In this document: positions 22,014-30,207 of the stretch, in pieces
How positions within the stretch are numbered: position 1 is the first letter of the stretch
How the letters are laid out: each line of letters opens with the position of its first letter
Source of the DNA: Spirochaetia bacterium
GTDB taxonomy: Bacteria; Spirochaetota; Spirochaetia; Treponematales; Treponemataceae
Direction of reading: 5' to 3'
Length of the DNA stretch: 31,146 nucleotides
Assembly (NCBI GenBank): GCA_900770075.1
Contig: CAAGIZ010000139.1
Location: 1-31,146 of the forward strand
Notes under the pieces: generated by a model
The model's input: the letters and a program-made list of their open reading frames with translations, nothing else
The model's database searches: none
Told to the model about the DNA's origin: nothing
Program-made: the position numbers and the translations under genes

Positions 22014-23954
22014 ATGGCATTTGTAAAAAATCTTTTTGACAGAAACTTTATTGAATATGCTTCGTATGTAATAAGGGACAGGGCAATTCCCGACCTTGAA
22101 GACGGATTAAAGCCTGTTCAGCGCAGGATAATGCACACTCTTTTTGAAGTAGATGACGGCTACTTTCAAAAGGTGAGTTTTGTCGTTGGACGCACCATGA
22201 AGTACCATCCCCACGGAGATGCTTCCATCTACGGTGCCCTTGTAAATCTGGCAAACAAGGAAATTTTCATAGAAAAGCAAGGAAACTTCGGAAACAAGTT
22301 TACTGGAGACGGACCTTCTGCAGGACGTTACATTGAATGTCGCATTCACCCTCTGGCAAAGGATTTTCTGGTAACAAACCCCAAGATTACTCACTTTGTT
22401 CCAAATTACGACGGCCGGGACACTGAACCTGAAGTCTACCGGGCAAAAATTCCGCTGGCTCTGGTTATGGGTGCAGAAGGAATCGCAGTTGGAATGAGCA
22501 CCAAAATCCTTCCATATAATTTAAGGGAAGTTTTGGAAGCAGAGATAAAGTGCCTTCAGGGAGAAAAATTCTCTATTTACCCGGATGCTCCCACCGGCGG
22601 CCTGATTGACGTTTCAAATTACAACGACGGAAACGGAAAAATTGTAACACGGGCAAAATTTGATACCAGCGACGACAAAAAAATCGTCATAACCGAACTT
22701 CCCGTAGACACAAATGCAAAGGATTTGCTTCAGTCCATCGACAACGCATATCGTGCCGGAAAGATAAAAATCAGTTCGGTGGACAATTTTACGACAGACC
22801 ACTGCTGTATCGAAATAAAGCTTCCCCGGGGAGTCTACACAAAAGACGTAATCGACAGCCTTTATGCCTATACTGACTGCGAAAAAACAATTACCTGTCA
22901 GATGCTGGTCATAAAGGACAATATGCCGGTGGCAATGACCGCTTCCCAGATAATTGAGTTTTATGCACAGAAGCTTACTGGAATCATAAAAGAAGAACTT
23001 GAATATGAGCGGGGAACCTTAACGGAAAAACTTCATATCCGCACTCTTGAGCGCATTTTTATCGAGGAAAGAATTTATAAAGAAATTGAAACAAAAAAAA
23101 CTCAGGAAGAAGTGGTAAAGGCCGTTTACAAAGGTTTTGAGCCTTTTAAAAGCGAACTTATAAGGGATATTACGGATGAAGACGTGGAACACCTGCTGCA
23201 GATTCCTATCAGAAGAATTTCCCTTTACGACATAAACAAAAACAGGGAAGAAGTTGCTGCAATAAACAAACGCCTGAAGGAAATCGCAAAACTTTTGAAA
23301 AACCTTGTGGGTTGTGCCGTGGATTACCTTGGCACCATGCTGGAAAAGTTTAATAAGATTTCCCCGCAGCTGCTGCAGCGGAAGACTACCGTTACAAGTT
23401 TTTCTGCGGTGGATGTAAAATCTGTTGCAAAGTCGGATCAGAGCCTGCGCTACGACGAAAAAGGTTATCTGGGAATAAACGTTTCCGGCGGTCAGGAGAT
23501 AAAAAAGGTTTCTCCTTACGACAGAATTTTTGTCATGCGAAAAAGCGGAATGTACTCTGTCTGCGATGTTCCTCAGAAAATGTTTGTGGATAAGGGAATG
23601 TGGTTCTGCGAGGTTGCAGAAAAGGAAATAATCAGCAGAATTCTGTTTACGGTTATATTCCGGGATCCGCAGACAAAGTATTGCTACATCAAGCGTACCA
23701 GAATTCCTGCCTGGATTTTGAACCGGGACTATTTTATTGCGCCGGAAGGCATGGAAGTACTGCACATAGACACCAGGGAAAAATTCACCTTTACATTGCA
23801 ATACGAAAAAAAGCCGAGGGTAAAAGTGCTGCAGGAAGAGTTTAAAGCCCAGAGTTTTGAAGAAAAAGGTCTGAAAACCCAGGGAATCCGCTTGTGTACA
23901 AAAGAAGTTGAATCCGTTAAAGTTGAAGGCACACAGATGGAGCTGTTTAAGTAA
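22014..23954 (+). CDS. parC: DNA topoisomerase IV subunit A
   Basis: Breakage-reunion subunit that partners the preceding ParE. RAIPDLEDGLKPVQRRI (23-39) and KYHPHGDASIYGALVNLA (63-80) are the DNA-binding winged-helix signatures. GPSAGRYIECR (100-110) holds the catalytic Tyr106. LVMGAEGIAVGMSTKILPYN and APTGGLID follow. A coiled-coil region lies around 330-470. The C-terminal part after about 480 is short, so a full six-bladed pinwheel as in GyrA is unlikely; total length 646 against about 750 for E. coli ParC. AGGAAGA precedes the ATG, eight bases after the parE stop. Sequence style matches Bacteroidetes/spirochaete ParC. It could be called GyrA-like, but the parE neighbour and the short tail favour ParC. 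Confidence 0.93.
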   Translation: MAFVKNLFDRNFIEYASYVIRDRAIPDLEDGLKPVQRRIMHTLFEVDDGYFQKVSFVVGRTMKYHPHGDASIYGALVNLANKEIFIEKQGNFGNKFTGDGPSAGRYIECRIHPLAKDFLVTNPKITHFVPNYDGRDTEPEVYRAKIPLALVMGAEGIAVGMSTKILPYNLREVLEAEIKCLQGEKFSIYPDAPTGGLIDVSNYNDGNGKIVTRAKFDTSDDKKIVITELPVDTNAKDLLQSIDNAYRAGKIKISSVDNFTTDHCCIEIKLPRGVYTKDVIDSLYAYTDCEKTITCQMLVIKDNMPVAMTASQIIEFYAQKLTGIIKEELEYERGTLTEKLHIRTLERIFIEERIYKEIETKKTQEEVVKAVYKGFEPFKSELIRDITDEDVEHLLQIPIRRISLYDINKNREEVAAINKRLKEIAKLLKNLVGCAVDYLGTMLEKFNKISPQLLQRKTTVTSFSAVDVKSVAKSDQSLRYDEKGYLGINVSGGQEIKKVSPYDRIFVMRKSGMYSVCDVPQKMFVDKGMWFCEVAEKEIISRILFTVIFRDPQTKYCYIKRTRIPAWILNRDYFIAPEGMEVLHIDTREKFTFTLQYEKKPRVKVLQEEFKAQSFEEKGLKTQGIRLCTKEVESVKVEGTQMELFK

Positions 23955-24827
23955 TTGAAAAACAAGGAACTTTTTGTAAAATTCGGGGAAGTTGCCCGAA
24001 GAAATTTAAATAAAATATTTTTTACTCTTTTTTTAATCGTAATCCTTGAGTCTTTGTGTTCGGCAGCCTTTATAGGAACCTCGTTTTTCTTGAATTCCCA
24101 GGAAGAGATTTCTGGAGCCGGGACTTTTTTGTCTTATCTTCTTATGTTCTGCGGCGTTTTCTTCTGGTTTATGTTTCTCGGCGGTTTTTCAGTCATGCTT
24201 TTGCGGATGGTTCGGAATGAATTTGTAACGGTGGGTTTTCTGTTTTACGGTTTCCGAAAATTCAGGCAAATTGCACCGGCGGCCTTTCTGTACACCCTGC
24301 TTACAGGATTGTGCGCGGCGGTGACGGCTGGTGCCATGTACTTTGTTTCAAAGGCAAATCCCGGCTTTATTCCATTGCTGCAGGCTCAGTTTGGGGAAAG
24401 GGCATTTTTTTATCTCCTGCTGATTTTTTCTTTTGTGCTTTTTTTTCTGCTGTGTTTTCCTCAGGTTTTTCTGTTTTTCCTCAGGTATGACAATCCGAAA
24501 AGAAATGTGGTCAGCCTTGGTTTTTTGAGCACGAAACTTCTCTTAAAAAATGTATTTCGGTTTATAGGCTTTGTCCTTACGGCCTGCGGAAGAAACCTTA
24601 TTCTGGCAGTGTTCTATTTTGGAATAACCTTGTCTTTTTCTTCTGCACAGAAAGACTCTGTTCTTCAGTTTTTTTCACTTGTTTTTGATTTTTTATACTT
24701 TGTGAATTTTTACAAGGCTCTTTCCCTTGCAAGCCTTGCAGTTCCGTTTTTTTATGAAGAACTCAGAAAGCCTTCGATTGAACTTATCGTAAGCCTGGAA
24801 AAAAGCGGTGAGGACGGCAGTAATTGA
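23955..24827 (+). CDS. Multi-pass membrane protein, TTG start
   Basis: A 290-residue membrane protein beginning at a TTG directly after the parC stop, with GGAG 12 bases upstream inside parC. About six hydrophobic helices are visible, for example IFFTLFLIVILESLCSAAFI, LSYLLMFCGVFFWFMFLGGF, FLYTLLTGLCAAVTAGAMYF, FFYLLLIFSFVLFFLLCFPQ and IGFVLTACGRNLILAVFYFG. No functional motif is recognised. Its last codon overlaps the TTG of the next gene (TTGA), so it is made together with the YigZ protein. The fold suggests a DUF975-like or general integral membrane protein, but I make no assignment. Confidence 0.75.
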   Translation: MKNKELFVKFGEVARRNLNKIFFTLFLIVILESLCSAAFIGTSFFLNSQEEISGAGTFLSYLLMFCGVFFWFMFLGGFSVMLLRMVRNEFVTVGFLFYGFRKFRQIAPAAFLYTLLTGLCAAVTAGAMYFVSKANPGFIPLLQAQFGERAFFYLLLIFSFVLFFLLCFPQVFLFFLRYDNPKRNVVSLGFLSTKLLLKNVFRFIGFVLTACGRNLILAVFYFGITLSFSSAQKDSVLQFFSLVFDFLYFVNFYKALSLASLAVPFFYEELRKPSIELIVSLEKSGEDGSN

Positions 24828-25417
24828 AAATTCCCGTAAAAACTGCTTCGGCACAGCTTTTGATAAAAGGCTCCAGATTTTTGGGGGAAAGTTTTATCCT
24901 TCAGGAACAGGGGCAGGTTCGTTCTGTTTTAAAAGAGCAGAAACAGAAATATTCAGATGCCACCCACGTTTGTCATGCCTTTGTCTTTGGCAAAAATGCA
25001 GAAATTATGGGCATGAGCGATGACGGTGAACCCGGCGGAACTGCGGGACGCCCCATGCTGGATGTGTTAAAGGGCAGTGGTTCTACAAATGTGCTGGTAA
25101 CGGTAACCAGATGGTTTGGCGGAACCTTGCTTGGAACCGGGGGGCTTGTGCATGCCTACAAAGACTGTGCAAAAGCCGTTCTGGAAGCCACTGTCTTTGA
25201 AGAACTGGTAGAAAAACGTTCCTTTTCCTTTCTTTCGGACTATCAGTCCTATCAGGCGGTCAGAAAAATAATGGAAGATTTTAGCCTTTCTGATCTTGAA
25301 GAACACTTTCTGGAGGGAGTGGAAGTTACTGGAAAACTTCCTGAGGCAGAGGCAGCTGCTTTTAAAAACCGGGTTTTTGATGGAACAAACGGAAAAGTCA
25401 GCGTGATTTTAGTTTGA
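24824..25417 (+). CDS. YigZ/IMPACT (UPF0029) family protein
   Basis: A 197-residue member of the YigZ/IMPACT family, linked in E. coli to ribosome-associated and stress functions but without a proven reaction. Landmarks are GSRFLGESF, YSDATHVCHAFVFG, the highly conserved GMSDDGEPGGTAGRPMLDVL (residues about 63-82), VTVTRWFGGTLLGTGGLVHAY and a C-terminal ferredoxin-like domain. The start is TTG, overlapping the stop of the upstream membrane protein; GAGGACGG lies 8-15 bases upstream. The -35 of the next gene overlaps its own TGA stop. The family call is secure, the start less so. Confidence 0.9.
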   Translation: MKIPVKTASAQLLIKGSRFLGESFILQEQGQVRSVLKEQKQKYSDATHVCHAFVFGKNAEIMGMSDDGEPGGTAGRPMLDVLKGSGSTNVLVTVTRWFGGTLLGTGGLVHAYKDCAKAVLEATVFEELVEKRSFSFLSDYQSYQAVRKIMEDFSLSDLEEHFLEGVEVTGKLPEAEAAAFKNRVFDGTNGKVSVILV

Positions 25418-25442
25418 CGGATTTACCTTACGATTTTATAAT
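25414..25442 (+). promoter_or_regulatory. Near-consensus sigma-70 promoter for the TrpX-like gene
   Basis: TTGACG (25414-25419), 17-base spacer, TATAAT (25437-25442). The -35 overlaps the TGA of the YigZ gene. The leader of about 52 bases contains a 7-bp hairpin TGTTTGC (25459-25465) / GCAAACA (25480-25486), then AAGGAG (25493-25498) before the start. Confidence 0.8.
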
Positions 25443-25500
25443 GGAATACGTATTTTTTTGTTTGCGTTGCATTCAGGCTGCAAACATTTAGAAGGAGAAT

Positions 25501-26460
25501 ATGATGAAAAAAGTTGCTGGTATTATGGCTGCAATTGCTGTTGCAGGACTTGCACTTACAGGCTGTTCAAAGAAGGCTGCTTCTTCGGACAAGGTTATCA
25601 AAATCGGTATAATCCAGCTGGTTGAACATCCAGCCCTGGACAATGCCTGCAAAGGTTTTATAGATGCCCTTGCTGATGCCGGTTACACAGACGGCAAGAA
25701 TATCGCCATTGACATGCACAATGCTCAGGGAGATCAGGGAAACTGCGTTACGATTGCCAATAAGCTGGTAAACGACAAGGATGATTTGATTTTTGCCATT
25801 GCAACCCCTGCGGCTCAGGCTGTGGCAAACCTTACAAAGGATATTCCTGTGCTTATTTCTGCCGTAACCGATCCTGAATCTGCAAAACTGGTAAAGTCGA
25901 ATGCAAAGCCAGAGACAAATGTAACTGGAACTTCTGACCTTACGCCTGTTTCCCAGCAGATTAAGCTTCTTAAAAAAGTTGTTCCTGATGCAAAAAAGGT
26001 GGGACTTATGTACTGTTCCAGCGAGCAGAATTCCATCTTCCAGATAAATATGGCAAAGGAAGCCTGCAAGGCTGAAGGACTTGAATTTATCGAAGGTTCT
26101 GTTTCCAATTCCAACGAAATACAGCAGGTAACCCAGAGCCTTGTTGGTAAAGTTGATGCCATCTATATTCCGACAGACAACATGCTTGCAGCTGGTATGG
26201 CAAACGTTGCAATGGTGGCAAATCAGGCAAAAATTCCTACAATCGTAGGCGAAGACGGCATGGTTGCTTCTGGCGGACTTTGTACTTACGGCGTAAACTA
26301 CTATGAACTGGGAAGACAGACCGGCCTTATGGCAATTGAAATACTTAAAAACGGAGCAAATCCTGCTGACATGCCAATTCAGTATCTGGAAAAATGCGAT
26401 TTTTCTAAAAACGAAGCTACTGAAAAGGCTCTGGGAATCGTCCTTCCGGAAAACCTGTAA
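25501..26460 (+). CDS. ABC transporter substrate-binding lipoprotein, TrpX-like
   Basis: A 319-residue periplasmic binding lipoprotein of the PF04392 (ABC_sub_bind/TrpX) type, thought to carry tryptophan or related small ligands. The signal peptide ends LALTGC (Cys 22). The two-lobe fold shows KVIKIGIIQLVEHPALDNAC, FIDALADAGYTDG, IFAIATPAAQAVA, PVLISAVTDPESAKLV, the hinge TPVSQQIKLLKKV, IYIPTDNM and GEDGMVASGGLCTYGVNYYE with GRQTG. ATG codons at 25501 and 25504 both fit; the second has better spacing from AAGGAG. The permease of the system is probably the gene at 30208, on the same strand but beyond a minus-strand operon. The ligand is inferred from the family only. Confidence 0.88.
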   Translation: MMKKVAGIMAAIAVAGLALTGCSKKAASSDKVIKIGIIQLVEHPALDNACKGFIDALADAGYTDGKNIAIDMHNAQGDQGNCVTIANKLVNDKDDLIFAIATPAAQAVANLTKDIPVLISAVTDPESAKLVKSNAKPETNVTGTSDLTPVSQQIKLLKKVVPDAKKVGLMYCSSEQNSIFQINMAKEACKAEGLEFIEGSVSNSNEIQQVTQSLVGKVDAIYIPTDNMLAAGMANVAMVANQAKIPTIVGEDGMVASGGLCTYGVNYYELGRQTGLMAIEILKNGANPADMPIQYLEKCDFSKNEATEKALGIVLPENL

Positions 26461-26510
26461 GTTTGTTTGAACAAAATGAAGTTTTTTCGGAGTCTTTCCG
26501 GGAAAACTTA

Positions 26511-26631
26511 CGCCGGATGCGCCGGGCTTTAGTCGCCTGCTTTTGCAGGCGATGAGCGGATAGCGAACCCAGAGCAGCCGGTTCTGACAGGGCAGGTAAA
26601 ATTTTTGAAACAAGAAACTGTCTGTCCTGTC
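26511..26631 (+). repeat. Structured intergenic element, copy E
   Basis: GGATGC (26515-26520), GGG (26524-26526), a 7-bp hairpin CGCCTGC-TTTT-GCAGGCG (26534-26551), ATGAGCGG, ATAGCGAA, CCC (26568-26570) and GCAGCCGG (26574-26581). A second hairpin pairs GACAGGGCAG (26586-26595) with CTGTCCTGTC (26622-26631), ten pairs with one G-T. GTCG and CGATG flank the first hairpin exactly as in copy C. It lies after the TrpX-like gene and before the convergent kinase gene, filling the gap 26461-26662. Confidence 0.65.
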
Positions 26632-26662
26632 TGAAATTTCCGTCCTAATCCTTCCTGTTTTT

Positions 26663-28024
26663 TTAAGAATTTTTCAGCATAATTTTGAGGACAGCCCCGC
26701 CCTTTTTGCCGTTTTCTGCGGTGATTTTTCCGTTCAGGCTTTTTACCACTGCCTGTGCTATGCTGAGCCCAAGACCGCTGCCCCCTGCTGCCCTGTTGTG
26801 GCTTGAGTCTCCCCTGTAGAAGCGTTCAAAGACGTGGGGAAGGACTTTTTCTTCAAACCCGGGGCCGTTGTCTGAAATTTCTATGAGGGTGTGTTCCTTT
26901 GTTTGGGTGCAGCTTATTTCGATTACCGGTTTTTCTTTTATGAATTTGATGCTGTTTGAGATTATGGCAACAAAAACTTGATGCAGAAGTTCGGTGTCTG
27001 TGAAAATTTTTGCCGGTCCGTCCTGAAAGTTGAGGGTAAGGTCAGGTTTTATTGCCTGAAATTCTTCTTTCAGGTGGCGGAACATTTTCTGAAGGTCTGT
27101 TTCTTCCATCGAAGGAATGATTTTTCCGCTTTCCAGACGGCTCAGCTGCAGCAGGTTTGAGATTATGGAATTCATGGAGTGGGTTTCCTGAATAATCGTG
27201 TTCAGGCTTTTTTCCAGCTGTCTGCTGTCGTCCTTGCCCCACCGTCGTAAAAGATTTGCCTGCCCCAAAATTACTGCAATGGGGGTTTTTAGTTCGTGGC
27301 TGACATTGCTGGTAAAACTCCGTTCCCGGTCAAAGTCTGATTTTAGCCGTTCAAAAAGGCTGTTGAAGGTGATGGCCAGGTTGTCCAGTTCGTCTTTTTT
27401 GCCTGTTTCCGGGAGCCGCTGGTCCAGGCTTGAGGCGCTTATGGTTGCTGCCGCCTTTGTGATTTTTACCACAGGCTGAAGGGTCTGGCTTATGACGAAC
27501 CTTGAAAGAAAAAACGAAATTATGAGAATCGGTATTGTAGCCAGGGCAATCATGTAGAAAGGTCCCCGGAGGAAAGAACGAGCGGAGTTGTCGTTTGTCT
27601 TCTGGGCTATCTGCAACGTAAAAACCCTGCCGTCCGGGAAGGTGCAGCGGGTGGTAAGGTAGAGCAGGTTTGCCGGTTCGTAGGAGCCGGTCTTTTTTGT
27701 GGAATAGCGGACCACCCTGCCGTTTGTTTCGGGGAGTTTTCCGAGCATGCTGTTTTTCTGGCGGATAATTTCGCCAGTTTCTGAATCGTAAATTATATAG
27801 AAGACAAAAAAGGGGAGTTCTGAAAGCTTTCGGTCGAGGGATCTGAAATTTCCGGTGGATATGGAGCGTATTATGTTGTTTGTGCTTCTTGAAAAGGCGT
27901 TGTATTCCTGCTTTATGGAAAACTGTCTTAGAAGCATTAAAAAAAGCAGGATTATTATGGTGACCGCCGCCGTAAGGATTGCCGAAAACTTAACTGAAAG
28001 CCTGAAGACAACGGAGTTTTTCAT
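26663..28024 (-). CDS. Membrane sensor histidine kinase
   Basis: A 453-residue orthodox sensor kinase. Membrane helix 1 lies at about 12-32, a periplasmic domain of about 120 residues follows, and helix 2 is at about 156-175. A HAMP linker (about 176-230) ends at the HisKA helix SFTSNVSHELKTPIAVILGQ with the phospho-acceptor His243. The ATPase domain shows an N-box at Asn357 (IISNSIKF), DNGPGF (385-390), FERFYRG and the G-box GGSGLGLSIA (414-423). All catalytic motifs are intact. The ATG overlaps the stop of the response regulator by one base (TAATG), so they are a cognate pair. The signal is unknown; position next to an ABC transporter suggests nutrient sensing, which is inference. Confidence 0.94.
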   Translation of the reverse strand: MKNSVVFRLSVKFSAILTAAVTIIILLFLMLLRQFSIKQEYNAFSRSTNNIIRSISTGNFRSLDRKLSELPFFVFYIIYDSETGEIIRQKNSMLGKLPETNGRVVRYSTKKTGSYEPANLLYLTTRCTFPDGRVFTLQIAQKTNDNSARSFLRGPFYMIALATIPILIISFFLSRFVISQTLQPVVKITKAAATISASSLDQRLPETGKKDELDNLAITFNSLFERLKSDFDRERSFTSNVSHELKTPIAVILGQANLLRRWGKDDSRQLEKSLNTIIQETHSMNSIISNLLQLSRLESGKIIPSMEETDLQKMFRHLKEEFQAIKPDLTLNFQDGPAKIFTDTELLHQVFVAIISNSIKFIKEKPVIEISCTQTKEHTLIEISDNGPGFEEKVLPHVFERFYRGDSSHNRAAGGSGLGLSIAQAVVKSLNGKITAENGKKGGAVLKIMLKNS

Positions 28025-28707
28025 TATTCATCCACTTTTACCATCATGTAGCCGGCACCGCGCATGGTCTTTATGTATTCGGTGCCTGCCTGCTGGTCCA
28101 CTTTGGAGCGGAGATAGCCTACGTAGACGTCTACTGTGTTTTCGTCGATAAAGTGGTCTGTGCCCCATATTGAATCAAGAATTTTCTGCCGGCTCAAGAC
28201 TTTTTCCTGATTTTCCATAAAGAGCTTGAGCATGAGGTATTCTGTCTTTGAAAGGCTCAGTTCGTTTTCGCAGAGGGTCACCTTCATGCTGTCTGGAACC
28301 AGCGTAAGCTGACCGTTTTTTAACTGGAGTGACTTTGCTTCCCGGTGAACGGAACGGCGCAACACGGCTCCCATCCTTGCCAGAAGTTCTTCGATTTCGA
28401 AGGGTTTTGCAATGTAGTCGTCAGCACCGGCATTGAGGCCGTTTACCTTGTCGTAGGTTTCTCCCCGGGCTGTAAGGATTATGACAGGAACGCTGGAAGT
28501 CTTCCTTATGCGCCGGAGAACTTCAAGACCGCTGAGCTGGGGAATCATTATATCCAGAAGAATTAAGTCCGGGATTTCCTTTTCAAAAAGTTCCAGGGCC
28601 TGCCTTCCGTCAAAGGCTGTACAGGTTGCATAACCTTCGTGCTTGAGTTCCGTATTTACAAAGTCTGAGATACCTGCATCGTCTTCTACAATTAAAACTT
28701 TTTCCAT
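28024..28707 (-). CDS. OmpR/PhoB-family response regulator
   Basis: A 227-residue DNA-binding response regulator. The receiver domain (1-120) has acidic residues Glu8-Asp9-Asp10 in VLIVEDDAG, the phospho-acceptor Asp52 in LILLDIMIP, Thr/Ala at ILTARGE and Lys101 in DYIAKPFEIEEL. The C-terminal winged helix (about 130-227) contains ELSLSKTEYLMLKLF, VLSRQKILDSIWG, TVDVYVGYLRSKVD and TMRGAGYMM, typical of OmpR/PhoB. It is transcribed before the kinase and 30 bases after the diguanylate cyclase gene. The targets are not known. Confidence 0.95.
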   Translation of the reverse strand: MEKVLIVEDDAGISDFVNTELKHEGYATCTAFDGRQALELFEKEIPDLILLDIMIPQLSGLEVLRRIRKTSSVPVIILTARGETYDKVNGLNAGADDYIAKPFEIEELLARMGAVLRRSVHREAKSLQLKNGQLTLVPDSMKVTLCENELSLSKTEYLMLKLFMENQEKVLSRQKILDSIWGTDHFIDENTVDVYVGYLRSKVDQQAGTEYIKTMRGAGYMMVKVDE

Positions 28708-28737
28708 TGCCGTTTTGTTCCGCCCTTATGTTTTGGT

Positions 28738-30093
28738 TTATCTTGAGTGGGCTTCGTGCTTGTCCCTGTACATTTTTTTGTCTGCAATTTTTATGACTTC
28801 TTCATAATTACTGCTGTCGTGAGGGCAGCGGGCATAGCCTGCACTTGTCGTAACCTGCATTCTGGCATTTTCCAGAACTGTTTCCCGTTCGATGGAAGCC
28901 TTTAACCGGGCAATGAAGCTTTCTACGAAGTTTTCGTCATGGTCTTCGGGAAGGATTATGGCAAATTCATCTCCTCCAAGCCTGAAGGCAAGATCCCTTT
29001 CCCTGATGCAGTTTGTAATTTTTCTTGCAACGATGGTGAGGATTTTGTCTCCGTAGTCGTGGCCCAGGTTGTCGTTTATAAGCTTAAAGTCGTTTAAATC
29101 CAGATAGACGAGGGTGTAGGGAAGGGACTGTTTCTGATACTGCTTTAATATGGCTAGGAATTTGCGTCCGTTATAAAGTTCCGTGAGGGAATCCTTGAAA
29201 GACATCTGAACAAGGCTCTTGTTCCTGTTTTTTATTGAAACAAGAAATCCTACGAGAACCGAAAGAATTACACAGAAAAGCAGGGGTAGCAGGATTTTTA
29301 TGAGCATGAAACCTGCAGGCCTCCAGCCGTCTTTTGGTGTGGTGTAGAGAATCCAGGAAGATTCCTTTACGTTGAACTTGGTTACGACAGGCTTTTCAAG
29401 CGCTTTCTCCGTGTTTGTAACGAGTACGACTTCTTCGTCTGTAACATTGTTGAACTTTGAAAGCTTGAAATTGTAGCCCGGCTCTGAATAGTTGAGGAAA
29501 TTCAGGGTGTCCTGATCGAAGATGTCATTTACTTTCAGGTAGACTGCGCAGAAACCCCAGAATTCTCCCTGGATTTTGTTTGTGCGCAGGAATACCGGAT
29601 CCTGAATTATGAGGACAGGTTCATCTTCCTTAAAAAAATAGGGACCTGTCAGATAGGATTTTCTGTTTATTTCGGAAAATTTTGAAACGTTTTTTGTGTA
29701 CGGTGAACTGTACAGGTCAGGTATTATCCTGTCTTCCGGCATTTTCGGATATACCTGATACGGCTTTCCTTTTGGGGCAAGCTGGATGCACAGTATGGCA
29801 GGGGTTTGGGGAATGAGGGAGGTGATGACGTTTGAAAAATTTTCTGTATTGCCGTCAATCCTGCCTCCAGTTGCCATAATCATGCCTTTGATGTTATCGC
29901 CTATCGGAAGGGACTTGTCTAGATTGAGGGAAAAAAGCATGGCGGCACTGCGGCTGGTAAGTTCGCACTGGTTGTACAGGTGCCTGTATCTGACCTTTTG
30001 GCTGTATGCGGTTATGAAAAATGTGGGAATAACGGAGAGTAGAAAAGTTATCTTTACCGGTAAAATGAGTTTTCCATTTTTAAAAAGCCACAT
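28738..30093 (-). CDS. Membrane diguanylate cyclase with CHASE-like sensor
   Basis: A 451-residue GGDEF protein that should make cyclic di-GMP. Helix 1 lies at about 9-29. The periplasmic sensor (about 30-255) shows SYLTGPYFFKEDEPVLIIQD then PVF, resembling CHASE-type domains. Helix 2 is at about 261-287. The cyclase domain carries KDSLTELYN, YLDLNDFKLINDNLGHDYGD and an intact GGDEF (373-377). RERD (364-367), five residues before it, is a complete inhibitory I-site. I choose the ATG at 30093; the frame is also open to a TTG at 30177, which adds 28 polar residues but lies in the palindrome CCTTGCAAGG used as a promoter element for the divergent permease. First gene of the cyclase-regulator-kinase operon. 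Confidence 0.9.
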   Translation of the reverse strand: MWLFKNGKLILPVKITFLLSVIPTFFITAYSQKVRYRHLYNQCELTSRSAAMLFSLNLDKSLPIGDNIKGMIMATGGRIDGNTENFSNVITSLIPQTPAILCIQLAPKGKPYQVYPKMPEDRIIPDLYSSPYTKNVSKFSEINRKSYLTGPYFFKEDEPVLIIQDPVFLRTNKIQGEFWGFCAVYLKVNDIFDQDTLNFLNYSEPGYNFKLSKFNNVTDEEVVLVTNTEKALEKPVVTKFNVKESSWILYTTPKDGWRPAGFMLIKILLPLLFCVILSVLVGFLVSIKNRNKSLVQMSFKDSLTELYNGRKFLAILKQYQKQSLPYTLVYLDLNDFKLINDNLGHDYGDKILTIVARKITNCIRERDLAFRLGGDEFAIILPEDHDENFVESFIARLKASIERETVLENARMQVTTSAGYARCPHDSSNYEEVIKIADKKMYRDKHEAHSR

Positions 30094-30169
30094 ATTTGCT
30101 ATTTTAAATTGAAAACGACCTTTTTTCCATAACTTTGCAGCGGTTTTGGAATAATTTATTGATTTTTTT

Positions 30170-30199
30170 CCTTGCAAGGCTCTGATTAAAAGTTATAAT
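30170..30199 (+). promoter_or_regulatory. Strong promoter of the permease, within a divergent palindrome
   Basis: The -35 TTGCAA (30172-30177) lies in the perfect palindrome CCTTGCAAGG (30170-30179). After a 16-base spacer comes TATAAT (30194-30199). The start would be near 30206, two bases before the ATG at 30208. The same palindrome offers TTGCAA to the minus strand, though the minus -10 (TTATTC at 30154-30149) is weak. Confidence 0.65.
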
Positions 30200-30207
30200 G
30201 GTTATCT

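Noticed and set aside
23019..23801. Minus-strand 260-residue open frame opposite parC
   Set aside because: Shadow of parC; low-plausibility composition and no neighbour context.
25567..26613. Minus-strand 348-residue open frame opposite the TrpX-like gene
   Set aside because: Long only because of the codon bias of the real gene; no motif or ribosome site, and a clear binding protein lies on the other strand.
606..26631. The dispersed elements as integron attC sites
   Set aside because: They have variable hairpins like attC, but lack paired RYYYAAC/GTTRRRY core sites, and no gene-cassette array or integrase is seen.
606..26631. The dispersed elements as a CRISPR array or as insertion-sequence ends
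   Set aside because: Copies lie kilobases apart, vary in length, have no regular spacers, and no cas or transposase gene is present.
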